64,000 nt of DNA from Methanobacteriota archaeon (lineage in GTDB: Archaea > Thermoplasmatota > Poseidoniia > Poseidoniales > Poseidoniaceae): the NCBI GenBank assembly GCA_004195635.1, contig PSPT01000008.1:1-64000 (forward strand), read 5' to 3'. How positions within the stretch are numbered: the stretch's first letter is position 1; each line of letters begins with the position of its first letter. The notes beneath the pieces are model-generated. The model ran no database searches, was not told the origin of the DNA, and worked only from the letters and a program-made list of their open reading frames with translations. The translations under genes and the position numbers were made by a program. Shown here in pieces: positions 7,996-16,610 of this stretch.

Positions 7996-8454
7996 ATGAA
8001 TACCCGTAAATCTGTTCTAATAGGTGAGAGAGATAGTGTTGTGGGCAAGTCGCTTTCTGAAAAGCGCTGGACTATAATGGCGGCTTTACTTGGTACTAAT
8101 ATGGCATATTTGCTTTTCCAAGGGATTGCTCAGGAATCTAACTACCAATATTGGCGGCAAATTGGTTTGGTAGTTCTAGTTGCATCAATCCCATTCCAAG
8201 GAATATATTTTTTAATTGAAGCATACGTCCACGAATATAGTCACCGTATGGAAAAACGTGCATTAGTAATTCTCAATCGCCTTTCCATTTTTTGTCAAAT
8301 CGTTTCCTATGGTTCAATAATTGGAATCGCGGTAATTTTCTACTCCTTTCATTGGATAATAGGGGCAACTTTCCTTCTTTCAGGACTGATTGCAGTAGTA
8401 ATGGTTAGGCTTGCTATGTCACAAGTTAGTGAATTCAACCTACAGGAGAAATAG
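7996..8454 (+). CDS. hypothetical four-helix membrane protein
   Basis: The 152-residue product has hydrophobic stretches at about residues 27-45, 56-76, 96-116 and 120-140. Short charged loops link them (EAYVHEYSHRMEKR between helices 2 and 3). No conserved catalytic motif or known family is seen. It converges with purB 37 bp downstream. Confidence 0.55.
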   Translation: MNTRKSVLIGERDSVVGKSLSEKRWTIMAALLGTNMAYLLFQGIAQESNYQYWRQIGLVVLVASIPFQGIYFLIEAYVHEYSHRMEKRALVILNRLSIFCQIVSYGSIIGIAVIFYSFHWIIGATFLLSGLIAVVMVRLAMSQVSEFNLQEK

Positions 8455-8491
8455 AACATCCGTAGTACAAATAGTGCTAATACTCACTAAA

Positions 8492-9844
8492 TTATTGTAT
8501 GGCTTGTCGAGCAATTCTAACAGCATCATCAACCAATTCTGCAGTAACTCCAAGGTGATTCATTGGGTCAAATGCCGACTCTAGTTCATCTGCTGAAAAA
8601 ATACCGGCAATCGCTGGCGTTCTTGAACATACATCAATTAATTCCTCGCCGCTTTCGATACATATCATTGATGCCGTGCGAAGAACTTCATGTGCTTCAT
8701 CACGCGGCATACCCTTATCAACAAGAGCAATCATCATCTTCTCGGCCATCACTAATCCCTTCTGTGAGTGAATGTTTGAAAGCATTCTGTCAGAGTCCAC
8801 CCATAAGTTAGTTAATACTCGGTTTGTCTTAGTTATTACATCATCTAATAATGAACCAGCATGAGAAAGGGTGAATCTTTCAGCACTACTATTGGCTAAA
8901 TCCCTTTCATGCCATAGCAAGGCATTCTCATAAGTTGGAATAATAAATGATCTTACAATCCGTGCTAAACCACAAGCATTCTCGCTAGTAATTGGATTTC
9001 TCTTATGCGCCATGGTTGACGAGCCGACTTGTTTCTCTTTGTCGAAGCCCTCTCCGGCCTCGGCGATTTCAGTACGTTGCAAATTTCTAATTTCCTGCAG
9101 AATTTTCTCACATGTGGTGGCAACATTAGCCAACCAGGCGATATATTCTACATAGCGGTCACGCCCAACCACTTGGGTCGTTACCAAAGGAACTTCTAAA
9201 CCGAGATGAGTTAATATGAGTTCTTGCAATTTTCTTGCATCTTTGCCCTGGGCAGCTCCAGTACCAACTGCACCGAGGAACTTGCCTACTGCAATACGCT
9301 TCCAAGCCTCATCAAGGCGATTGAGATGTCGAACTAATTCATCGGCCCAAACAGCAGTCTTCAATCCAAAAGTAATCGGCACTGCTGCTTGCCCATGAGT
9401 CCTGCCAATCATCACAGTGTCACGTTCGCGTTCAGAAAGGTCAGCAACCACACCAATTAAATCACACAAACGCTTTCGCAAAATGACCATGCTATCACGC
9501 AACTGTAGGCCGACTGCCGAATCAACGATATCATTAGATGTTGCACCGAGATGGATACACCACCCCGCCTCTCCAGCAGCCTCGGCCATAGCCTTGGTTA
9601 GTGCCATAATGTCGTGCTTTGTTTCAGCCTCAATCTCGCTAACTCTCTCTTTTGTGACTGCATCAGGATTTGCTATCGATGCGACTATTTCATAGTCAGA
9701 TTCACTTACTCTTCCGAGCTGCATATGCGCCCAAATAAGTGCGCGCTCAACCTCTAATTGTCGTACGTGCCGCCCCTCTTCAGACCAAATTATTTTGAAG
9801 TCATCATTACCATAACGATAGTCAAGGGGGCAGAAACGCATCAT
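8492..9844 (-). CDS. purB: adenylosuccinate lyase
   Basis: PurB splits succinylaminoimidazole carboxamide ribotide and adenylosuccinate with release of fumarate in purine synthesis. The fumarase-superfamily signature GSSTMAHKRNP carries the flexible catalytic loop. The region HLGATSNDIVDSA contains the second conserved substrate-binding segment, and TMIGRTHGQAA the catalytic His. The length of 450 residues is normal. ATG 9844 and ATG 9841 are adjacent; GGTGAG lies directly before them. An AT-rich TATA-like stretch (ATTATAAAAT on the minus strand, about 9908-9920) lies upstream. Confidence 0.93.
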   Translation of the reverse strand: MMRFCPLDYRYGNDDFKIIWSEEGRHVRQLEVERALIWAHMQLGRVSESDYEIVASIANPDAVTKERVSEIEAETKHDIMALTKAMAEAAGEAGWCIHLGATSNDIVDSAVGLQLRDSMVILRKRLCDLIGVVADLSERERDTVMIGRTHGQAAVPITFGLKTAVWADELVRHLNRLDEAWKRIAVGKFLGAVGTGAAQGKDARKLQELILTHLGLEVPLVTTQVVGRDRYVEYIAWLANVATTCEKILQEIRNLQRTEIAEAGEGFDKEKQVGSSTMAHKRNPITSENACGLARIVRSFIIPTYENALLWHERDLANSSAERFTLSHAGSLLDDVITKTNRVLTNLWVDSDRMLSNIHSQKGLVMAEKMMIALVDKGMPRDEAHEVLRTASMICIESGEELIDVCSRTPAIAGIFSADELESAFDPMNHLGVTAELVDDAVRIARQAIQ

Positions 9845-9966
9845 CTCACCTATACCGATGGTAGTGAATAAATGATTTGATGCTTCCGCTTCAATTGCCG
9901 TATATGGATTTTATAATATGTGGCATTCATTAGTGGAAATAAAGCCATTGTATAGGCTTATTATTG

Positions 9967-10722
9967 CTATTCAAGTTTCGCATCAGTAATGATGAATTCC
10001 CCGCGTCGACCCTGCCAATTACTTTCACCTTGCACGGAGATATCACCGTCAAAATGAGGTGCTGAGGTGACTATAGTCTCATATTCGCCACCCTCACCGT
10101 CAACAGAGAAACGGAATTCTTTTGCTAGATTATTAAGTGTTGATAATGATTCCCGAGTCAATAATTGGCCGAGCCATTCTTCGGTCAAACCATCAGACGA
10201 TACAGATACGAGCATCATTTTGAAACCACATGAAACTAATTCCTGCATGTGTTGCAATGGGTCGTGATGCCAAAGCGGAGTGAATGAAATAACTCCTAAA
10301 CGCTCGCACATCAATTCAATTCTTCGGCGCTGGTATTCAGATCTTATTGCGCCGCAGACAATTGCATCAATCGCAGGCCCCGAATCTATATTACGTAATG
10401 CTGAAGGTATTTTCCACCCACCACCGGGAAGACTAGTTGGGGGATTAGGACCAACCTTTCCCGATATTACACCTACTAATGACCTCTCTAATTCAATTAC
10501 TTCTTGATCGGGTTTTCCGCTAACTGTCACCTGCATCCACCCCACATTCATTGCAGCAGATTGGTAGGCTGCCAAATTAGTACTTTGCAATTGGAACATA
10601 AAGGAATCATCATCCTCTACGCTGACTGTTACTAAGCCCGCCACATCCCAACCCTTGCTAATGGCCCACCATGATGCCAGTGCCGAATCCTTGCCACCTG
10701 ATGCTAAAACTAGGACTCGCAT
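9967..10722 (-). CDS. dph6: diphthine-ammonia ligase
   Basis: Dph6 performs the last step of diphthamide formation on elongation factor 2, amidating diphthine with ATP and ammonium. The N-terminal PP-loop reads VLASGGKDSALA. The C-terminal family signature is VDGEGGEYETIV. The length of 251 residues suits an archaeal Dph6. Its substrate aEF-2 is encoded in the same window (23433-25640) and keeps the modifiable histidine region. The gene is divergent from psmA over about 200 bp that holds no other gene. Confidence 0.9.
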   Translation of the reverse strand: MRVLVLASGGKDSALASWWAISKGWDVAGLVTVSVEDDDSFMFQLQSTNLAAYQSAAMNVGWMQVTVSGKPDQEVIELERSLVGVISGKVGPNPPTSLPGGGWKIPSALRNIDSGPAIDAIVCGAIRSEYQRRRIELMCERLGVISFTPLWHHDPLQHMQELVSCGFKMMLVSVSSDGLTEEWLGQLLTRESLSTLNNLAKEFRFSVDGEGGEYETIVTSAPHFDGDISVQGESNWQGRRGEFIITDAKLE

Positions 10723-10924
10723 AATTGGGCGATAGGTTTCGCATCCATCAATGCACCCCTCTCACAAGGCCCTTCACCCGGCGCCTGCTAAATTGCGTGA
10801 TTTAATTGAGAATAATACATACATTTCTCAAATAATTTACAAATTGAAATGAGGTGCATTATTGAAGTGATTTACCGCATAGATTGATAAGACCCCTTCT
10901 CGGGTCGGAGGTTGAGGGTAGCCT

Positions 10925-11647
10925 ATGCAACCGAGCGGAAGAGGATATGACCACAGTATTACAATGTTCAGCCCAGATGGAAGATTATTTCAAGTTGAAT
11001 ATGCTAGGGAATCTGTAAAAAGAGGAACTACGACTGCAGGATTAAAGTTCCGCGATGGTGTTGTTTTGGTCTGCGATAAGAGAATTGCAAGTCGTTTGAT
11101 TCTTCCCGAAAGTATTGAGAAGATGTTCAAAATTGATGAACACATTGGTTTTGCCACCTCTGGACTTGTCGCCGATGCCCGGCAATTAGTTGACCGCGCA
11201 AGAGTTGAATGCCAAGTTAACAGGATTACTTATGCCGCTCCTATTCCTGTTGATATGCTCACCAAGAAAATGTGCGACTTCATGCAATCTTTCACCCAAT
11301 ACGGAGGCGCTCGCCCATATGGAACCGCCCTCTTAATCGGCGGAGTTGATGAGAACGGTATTCACTTGTTTGAAACCGACCCTTCCGGCGCATACCAATC
11401 CTATCATGCAGGTGCAATCGGCTCAGGGAGAAATACCGTTATTGATTTCTTTGAATCAAATTGGAAGGATAATCTCACTATGAATGCAGCTATGAAGTTG
11501 GGTCTTGAAGGATTACGTAAGAGCCTTGATACTGAGTTGAACCGTGAGGCTATTGAAGTTGTAGTGATTGATGCTGATGGTTACCGCATCCTAAACCGCG
11601 AACAGGTAGTTAAGCAAATTGACCGCCTAAAGCCTCTTGAGGAGTGA
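10925..11647 (+). CDS. psmA: proteasome alpha subunit
   Basis: PsmA forms the outer heptameric rings and the gate of the 20S proteasome. The N-terminal signature SPDGRLFQVEYA is intact after the gating YDHSITMF segment. The 240-residue length is typical. PAN, the ATPase that docks on this ring, is encoded at 60049-61278. The gene is first in a plus-strand cluster with SBDS and the exosome, the conserved archaeal superoperon. A GGTTGAGGGT stretch precedes the ATG. Confidence 0.95.
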   Translation: MQPSGRGYDHSITMFSPDGRLFQVEYARESVKRGTTTAGLKFRDGVVLVCDKRIASRLILPESIEKMFKIDEHIGFATSGLVADARQLVDRARVECQVNRITYAAPIPVDMLTKKMCDFMQSFTQYGGARPYGTALLIGGVDENGIHLFETDPSGAYQSYHAGAIGSGRNTVIDFFESNWKDNLTMNAAMKLGLEGLRKSLDTELNREAIEVVVIDADGYRILNREQVVKQIDRLKPLEE

Positions 11648-11701
11648 TTGGTTTCCTGCTTGCGCTTTGTGAGTTAATGGATAAACCATTGAGGGATTTG
11701 G

Positions 11702-12388
11702 ATGGTAAGTTTAGATGCAGCGGTATTGGCTAGACTTGAGAAAGGTGGTAAGCGTTACGAGATTCTAGTTGACCCCGAATTAGTTGATCTATACAAGCGT
11801 CTTCCGGAGAAAGTTGAATGGGATAACCTCCTTGCTACTGATGAAGTTTGGCATGATGCAAGAGGTGGCGAAAGGCCAACGGCGGAGGCTATTGAAGCGA
11901 CTTTTGCAACCCAAGATATCCATCAAATCGCCGCCATCATTCTGAAAAAAGGTAATATCCAGTTAACTACTGCGCAACGAAAAGGAATGGTCGAGGAAAA
12001 GCGACTAAAAATCATCAATTCAATCGTTAAAACAGCAGTTGACCCTAAGACAAAACTCCCTCATCCCGCAGTACGAATTGAGAACGCATTGGATGAATCT
12101 AGATATTCTGTTGACCCTTTCAAAACAGTTGATGCTCAGGTTAAGGAAGTATTAATAATCCTCAAACAGTTAATACCCCTCTCGTTCGAAACTTGCAAAT
12201 TGGCATTTAGGGTTAGTGGAAGGGCCTATGGTGGAGTTTCACAGTTATTGCGCCCTCATATGAAAAAAGAACAATGGCTAGAGAATGGAGATTGGGCGTG
12301 TGTAGTTGTTATCCCCGCTGCACTGAAGGCCGATTTGATTTCTCAAGTTGCTAGTCGTGATTCTAATTTAAGTGTAAAAGAAATGTAA
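11702..12388 (+). CDS. sdo1: ribosome maturation factor SBDS/Sdo1
   Basis: Archaeal SBDS acts with EF-2-like GTPases in late 50S maturation. The N-terminal fold is recognisable in VARLEKGGKRYEILVDPELV-type sequence (residues about 7-30), followed by the helical domain II with TTAQRKGMVEEKR. A ferredoxin-like C-terminal domain completes 228 residues. It lies between psmA and rrp4, the standard archaeal order, which supports the call. Confidence 0.92.
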   Translation: MVSLDAAVLARLEKGGKRYEILVDPELVDLYKRLPEKVEWDNLLATDEVWHDARGGERPTAEAIEATFATQDIHQIAAIILKKGNIQLTTAQRKGMVEEKRLKIINSIVKTAVDPKTKLPHPAVRIENALDESRYSVDPFKTVDAQVKEVLIILKQLIPLSFETCKLAFRVSGRAYGGVSQLLRPHMKKEQWLENGDWACVVVIPAALKADLISQVASRDSNLSVKEM

Positions 12389-12467
12389 TAGAGATTGCAA
12401 TTCCATGCCCTACTCTTAGTGAATGGTTAAAATGGGTGGGCTGGTCGGCGAGTTTGGAGGAAACAAA

Positions 12468-13139
12468 ATGAGTAACCTAGAAGTTGGCGCCGAGCAGCGC
12501 CTAGTAATACCAGGAGAGTCCATTGGGGACTGCGCTGGAAAAAACCTTGGGAGTGGGGTTGCATCCACCAATAACGGCACAATTGCAACACGCCTCGGGT
12601 ATTTGAAAGAGAACAATGGAACGATATATGTCGTTCCTATAAACGCAGCATATATGCCCCGTTCCGGTGATTTGATCGTCGGAATAGTTGAGGCAGTCCA
12701 AAGTAATCTTTGGTTCTTGGACGTAAATGGTCCATTCAATGCTTTATTGCCTATGTCTCTGGCACCATGGAAGGTTGAATTTGGCGATGCCCGCAACCAC
12801 ATGGATGTTGGCGAAGCAGTACTAGCAAGAGTCCAAGAAGTCGATGAATGTCATAATTTGGTTTGTACAATGAAGGGCGTGGGGCTTCGCAAAATCTCCG
12901 AAGGTCATGTTGCCTCAGTATCTATTCAGCATTTACCTATGGTAAAAGAGATTCTCGGTGATTTAAAAATTGCCGCCGATTGCCGCATTATTGTAGGCGA
13001 TAACGGAAGGGTATGGGTGGATGGTGGAGCAGAAGGAATTCGCCTTGCAGTCAATACTCTAAATTCAATTTCCAAGACAGGTCATATCGATGGTGCAAAG
13101 GCACTTCTTGAGGCTACTATTGTTGGAGGTGTTGCCTAA
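12468..13139 (+). CDS. rrp4: exosome RNA-binding subunit Rrp4
   Basis: Rrp4 caps the archaeal exosome and feeds RNA to the Rrp41/Rrp42 ring. ATG 12468 is chosen over 12423 because TTTGGAGGAAACAAAATG gives an excellent ribosome binding site. Domains in order are an N-terminal beta domain (RLVIPGESIGD), S1 (GDLIVGIVEAVQSNLWFLDV and onwards) and a C-terminal KH-type region with IIVGDNGRVWVDG. Its stop overlaps the rrp41 start (TAATG). Confidence 0.93.
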   Translation: MSNLEVGAEQRLVIPGESIGDCAGKNLGSGVASTNNGTIATRLGYLKENNGTIYVVPINAAYMPRSGDLIVGIVEAVQSNLWFLDVNGPFNALLPMSLAPWKVEFGDARNHMDVGEAVLARVQEVDECHNLVCTMKGVGLRKISEGHVASVSIQHLPMVKEILGDLKIAADCRIIVGDNGRVWVDGGAEGIRLAVNTLNSISKTGHIDGAKALLEATIVGGVA

Positions 13140-13870
13140 TGGGCGGATATGGAGATGTAAAATTACTGAATGATGACGGTACTCGTTTGGACGGCCGTGC
13201 TATTGATGAAATGCGACCGGTTGAAATCAGGGCCGGTGTTTTACCTGCCGCTGATGGTTCAGCATATGTAAAGCATGGACTCAATGAGGCAATCGTTGCA
13301 GTATATGGACCCATGGAAGCACATCCTCGTCGTATCCAATTACAGGATCAAGCGGTATTGGATGTTCGCTACAATATGGCGCCCTTCAGCACAAGCGACC
13401 GAATCCGCCCTGGATTTAACCGCCGAAGCCGAGAAATTAGTAAAGTCACAGCCGAAGCCTTGGCTTCAGTAGTATTGGTTGAGCGATACCCTCGTTCAAA
13501 AATTCGCGTTGAAATTGAGATACTTTCTGCCGAAGCAGGAACTCGTTGCGTTGGAATTACCGCTGCAGCAGTTGCTCTAGCCGATGCAGGCATTCCAATG
13601 CGCGACTTAATAGTTGGTGTCGCCGCAGGTAAAGTGGAAGACACAGTAGTTCTTGACTTAGATAAAGCAGAAGACAACTATGGGCAAGCCGATCTGCCAA
13701 TGGGTATTATGCCCGCAACTGGTGAAATTGCTTTCATGCAAATGGATGGAGATCTTTCAATGGATGAATTAAACACTGCAATTGAATATTGTTTCAAGGG
13801 TGCAGCAGATATTTACGAATTGCAAAAAGCTGCACTCAAAGATCGTTATGACGGTGGTGTTTCTCAATGA
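13139..13870 (+). CDS. rrp41: exosome catalytic subunit Rrp41
   Basis: This RNase PH-fold subunit carries the phosphorolytic site of the archaeal exosome. It begins with the family hallmark DGTRLDGRAIDEMRPVEI and contains GSAYVKHG, EAHPRRIQ, and the active-site region DKAEDNYGQADLPMG with the catalytic Asp. The 243-residue length is normal. It is linked by overlapping codons to rrp4 upstream and to rrp42 downstream (ATGA at 13867). Confidence 0.95.
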   Translation: MGGYGDVKLLNDDGTRLDGRAIDEMRPVEIRAGVLPAADGSAYVKHGLNEAIVAVYGPMEAHPRRIQLQDQAVLDVRYNMAPFSTSDRIRPGFNRRSREISKVTAEALASVVLVERYPRSKIRVEIEILSAEAGTRCVGITAAAVALADAGIPMRDLIVGVAAGKVEDTVVLDLDKAEDNYGQADLPMGIMPATGEIAFMQMDGDLSMDELNTAIEYCFKGAADIYELQKAALKDRYDGGVSQ

Positions 13871-14652
13871 GTACTCAAACAGTACCGCAATTATTGCGCC
13901 AACAATTGGCAATACTCGCCGAATCAGATCAACGTATCGATGGCCGAGGTCGTTGGGAGATGCGCGATATTGATCTTGAAGTCGGTTGCCTTTACAATGC
14001 TGAAGGTTCAGCAAAAGTAACTTGGGGAGATACCGTAATTTATGCCGGCGTTAAGTTTGAAATTCGCACACCATATGATGATCGCCCAGCTCAAGGTTCT
14101 CTAATGTGTGGTTCCGAATTGCGCCCCGTCGCTCACCGCAAATATGACCCTGGGCCACCAAGCCCCGAGTCCATTGAACTTGGACGCGTTGTTGACCGTG
14201 GAATCCGCGAAAGTGGCTGTATTGACATGGCTAACTTGTGTATTGTTCCAGGAGAAAAGGTTTGGATGGTCGTCCTTGATATTCATGTTCTAAGCGATGG
14301 AGGAAATTTGTTTGATGCAGCCGGACTAGCAGCAATCGCTGCATTACGCAACGCAACTGTCCCTGCCGCAAGATTTGATGTTGGTGAAGATTACCAACTT
14401 CCAGTAAGCCTTACTCCAATCATGACTACCTTTACTAGAGTTGGTGGAAGATTAGTGTATGATGCAAACGAAGAGGAAGAACTCGGAGGTGACGAAAGAG
14501 TAAGTGTTACCTTAGGCGATACTGGTGCAATGCATTCAATGCAAAAGGGGTTAAAAGGCACTTTCACTCCCCCCGAACTCGCAGAGATTCTTGATGTGGC
14601 TGCAGAACACTGTAAAAACCTCAGAGAATTGGTTGATTCAAAGGTGAATTAA
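13867..14652 (+). CDS. rrp42: exosome structural subunit Rrp42
   Basis: Rrp42 alternates with Rrp41 in the exosome hexamer and contributes to RNA binding without its own active site. The sequence has the RNase PH fold (DQRIDGRGRWEMRDIDLEVG near the start) and the Rrp42-type segment AHRKYDPGPPSPESIELG. The length of 261 residues fits. The start overlaps the rrp41 stop, so 1:1 coupled translation is likely. Confidence 0.94.
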   Translation: MSTQTVPQLLRQQLAILAESDQRIDGRGRWEMRDIDLEVGCLYNAEGSAKVTWGDTVIYAGVKFEIRTPYDDRPAQGSLMCGSELRPVAHRKYDPGPPSPESIELGRVVDRGIRESGCIDMANLCIVPGEKVWMVVLDIHVLSDGGNLFDAAGLAAIAALRNATVPAARFDVGEDYQLPVSLTPIMTTFTRVGGRLVYDANEEEELGGDERVSVTLGDTGAMHSMQKGLKGTFTPPELAEILDVAAEHCKNLRELVDSKVN

Positions 14653-14653
14653 A

Positions 14654-15016
14654 ATGGCTAAGCGAACACAAAAAGCAGGACTAGCAGCACGATATGGCGC
14701 ACGCTACGGTGTTAGTGTACGTAGAAACGCCGCCAAGGTTATTGCGAAGAAATCAAGAAAATACACTTGCCCCGTTTGTCAATATCAAAAGGTAACTCGT
14801 AAATCCGTGGGAATTTGGTCTTGCGGAAAATGTAAGCACACATTTGCTGGCGGTGCATGGGAGCCCTATACACGAGCAAGCGATGCAAATAACCGTGTTA
14901 TTCGTCGTAATACAGAAGGTGCTTCTGCCGCAGATATGGCATATATCGCCACTCAGGCTGCAGTTGAATACGAGCGAGCTCGTGCTGCCGGTGAAATAAG
15001 CGAAGAAGAGGAGTGA
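14654..15016 (+). CDS. rpl37ae: ribosomal protein L37Ae with C-terminal extension
   Basis: This zinc-ribbon protein of the large subunit has its C4 zinc site in CPVC and CGKC (about residues 38-60) after the basic RYGARYGVSVRRN segment. Archaeal L37Ae is usually about 85-95 residues. Here about 30 extra residues follow (ADMAYIATQAAVEYERARAA, then an acidic end), forming a likely helix. RpoP, the RNA polymerase zinc-ribbon subunit often next in this cluster, is absent. The stop overlaps the Pcc1 region. Confidence 0.92.
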   Translation: MAKRTQKAGLAARYGARYGVSVRRNAAKVIAKKSRKYTCPVCQYQKVTRKSVGIWSCGKCKHTFAGGAWEPYTRASDANNRVIRRNTEGASAADMAYIATQAAVEYERARAAGEISEEEE

Positions 15017-15021
15017 TATTC

Positions 15022-15261
15022 TTGACTTGGCAGGCGGTCCTACGGGTCCGCCATTTGCAGGCTGAAGCATTACTTTCTTCATTAATTACTGAAGGTGGTT
15101 ATACTTCACCACAGGAAGAAGGTGGTTCTTACGAGGTATCTTTGCAAGAAATCAGTGCAAAAAATCTGCGAGCTTTTTGGAATACTAAACTACGTTCTTT
15201 AGAGGCAGCCGAGGGTGCGCTCAACGCTCTAGCCTCACTTTCGGCAGTTGAATCATTGTAA
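15022..15261 (+). CDS. pcc1: KEOPS complex subunit Pcc1
   Basis: Pcc1 is the small dimerisation subunit of KEOPS, which makes t6A on tRNA. The 79-residue product starts MTWQAVLRVRH and contains the family segment ISAKNLRAFWNTKLRSLEAAE. TTG 15022 is favoured by a GAGGAG site at suitable distance; GTG 15013, which overlaps the L37Ae stop, is the alternative. Its position between rpl37ae and prefoldin beta is the standard archaeal context for pcc1. Confidence 0.8.
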   Translation: MTWQAVLRVRHLQAEALLSSLITEGGYTSPQEEGGSYEVSLQEISAKNLRAFWNTKLRSLEAAEGALNALASLSAVESL

Positions 15262-15295
15262 GGGTTCTTGAATAACTAACACTTGAGAGGGTTTG

Positions 15296-15619
15296 GTGGC
15301 GACAATGGATAAGCGACAACAATTTTCGGGAATGGTTCAAGAGCACCAAGCAATTACTCAGCAAATCGCTGCACTACAGGGTCAACTCAGTGAACTCGAG
15401 GCTACAGTTGATTATGTAAAGAGTCAACCTGAAGACCGAGCCATTTACCGAAATGCCGGTGCGGTCTTAGTAGAGGTCGATGACCGAGCCTCTTTGCAAA
15501 ATGATTTGAAATCGACAATTGAACGCGTATCTTTAGCCTTAGAAAGATATGTTACTCGCGAGAATGAGATAAAGTCCGCTTACGAGACATTAGCAAAGGA
15601 ATTAGAGGGTAGTAAATGA
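15296..15619 (+). CDS. pfdB: prefoldin beta subunit
   Basis: This subunit of the hexameric co-chaperone prefoldin hands unfolded proteins to the thermosome. It has two long coiled-coil helices joined by a beta hairpin (AIYRNAGAVLVEV), the typical beta-class layout at about 107 residues. GTG 15296 follows GAGAGGG; TTG 15293 and ATG 15305 are also in frame. Its last codons overlap the DHH gene start as ATGA. Confidence 0.9.
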   Translation: MATMDKRQQFSGMVQEHQAITQQIAALQGQLSELEATVDYVKSQPEDRAIYRNAGAVLVEVDDRASLQNDLKSTIERVSLALERYVTRENEIKSAYETLAKELEGSK

Positions 15620-16605
15620 AATCCCTCGATGATGACTTGGATTCACTGCATAATTGGCTCACTTCTGCAGCAGAGCAGGGAGCAATTGCAATTATTTGCG
15701 GTAGTAACGGCGACATGGATACGATCGGGTCTGCTCTATCCCTTGCTTCGGCATTTCCTCAAGCAATGGCTTGTGGAGTTGGAATTAGCAAAATTGCAAA
15801 GCGTATGATTGCGCAAACCAAGGCTCCTTTCATGCAACTAAGTGTTGAGGCGCCGATGTGGCCAAAGAAACTGGAGGCAGTAGTATGCGTAGATGCTGCG
15901 GCACCTAGTCAAATCGGCTTGACGATGCCTGAAGTACCATTTGCAATCATTGACCATCATGATACTAATTCATGGGAGGTCGGAGAAAAGGACCTTATGA
16001 TTAGGAGGGATGTTTCAGCAACAACACAAATCATTTTCGCATACCTACAGAAATTCCATCCAAAATGCCTTACAATGGAAGTAAGGAAGTTATTACTTGC
16101 TGGCCTGATAACCGATACTGGGAGGTTTAAACATGCAAAAGCAGAAACTTTCCGTTGTGTCGGTGAATTATTAATGGGCTCAGGAATTGACTATCCGAAG
16201 TTCCTTGAAACATTTGAATCAGATAGAATGACTGATTCAGAAAGGGGGGCTATGGCGGCAGGAATGCAAAGAATGGAATCCAAAAATGCTGGTGAATGGT
16301 ACCTCATGCATACTAGAGTGGGCGCGAATGAAGGTAGGATGTGTAATGTTTTACTTGCAGCAGGTGCCGAAGTTGCATTGGCATCGCGCACGAGAGACGG
16401 AATTACTCGACTTACCGCCCGAGCACCTAGAGTCTCAACTGCATGTGGAGTCCACCTAGGTAAAATCATGGAATTAATAGCAGAAAAAATTGGTGGAGAT
16501 GGAGGAGGTCATGATGGGGCGGCTGGATGGTCGGGTCCTGTCGACCGAATTACCGCTGAATCAGCATTTATTCATGCCCTGTCAGGGGCGAAAAAAGAGA
16601 GGTGA
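15616..16605 (+). CDS. DHH/DHHA1 phosphoesterase, NrnA/RecJ-like
   Basis: DHH phosphoesterases degrade short oligonucleotides (nanoRNase) or cyclic dinucleotides, using two metal ions. The motifs appear in order: GDMDTIGSA (about residues 31-39), VVCVDAAAP, IDHHD (about 112-116), ITDTGRFKHA, and the DHHA1 GGGHDGAAGW near the C-terminus. The protein is 329 residues. The start overlaps pfdB and the stop overlaps the next gene, so it is firmly part of the exosome-cluster transcript. This context suggests removal of short RNAs left by the exosome, which is inference. Confidence 0.85.
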   Translation: MKSLDDDLDSLHNWLTSAAEQGAIAIICGSNGDMDTIGSALSLASAFPQAMACGVGISKIAKRMIAQTKAPFMQLSVEAPMWPKKLEAVVCVDAAAPSQIGLTMPEVPFAIIDHHDTNSWEVGEKDLMIRRDVSATTQIIFAYLQKFHPKCLTMEVRKLLLAGLITDTGRFKHAKAETFRCVGELLMGSGIDYPKFLETFESDRMTDSERGAMAAGMQRMESKNAGEWYLMHTRVGANEGRMCNVLLAAGAEVALASRTRDGITRLTARAPRVSTACGVHLGKIMELIAEKIGGDGGGHDGAAGWSGPVDRITAESAFIHALSGAKKER

Positions 16606-16610
16606 ATGAC

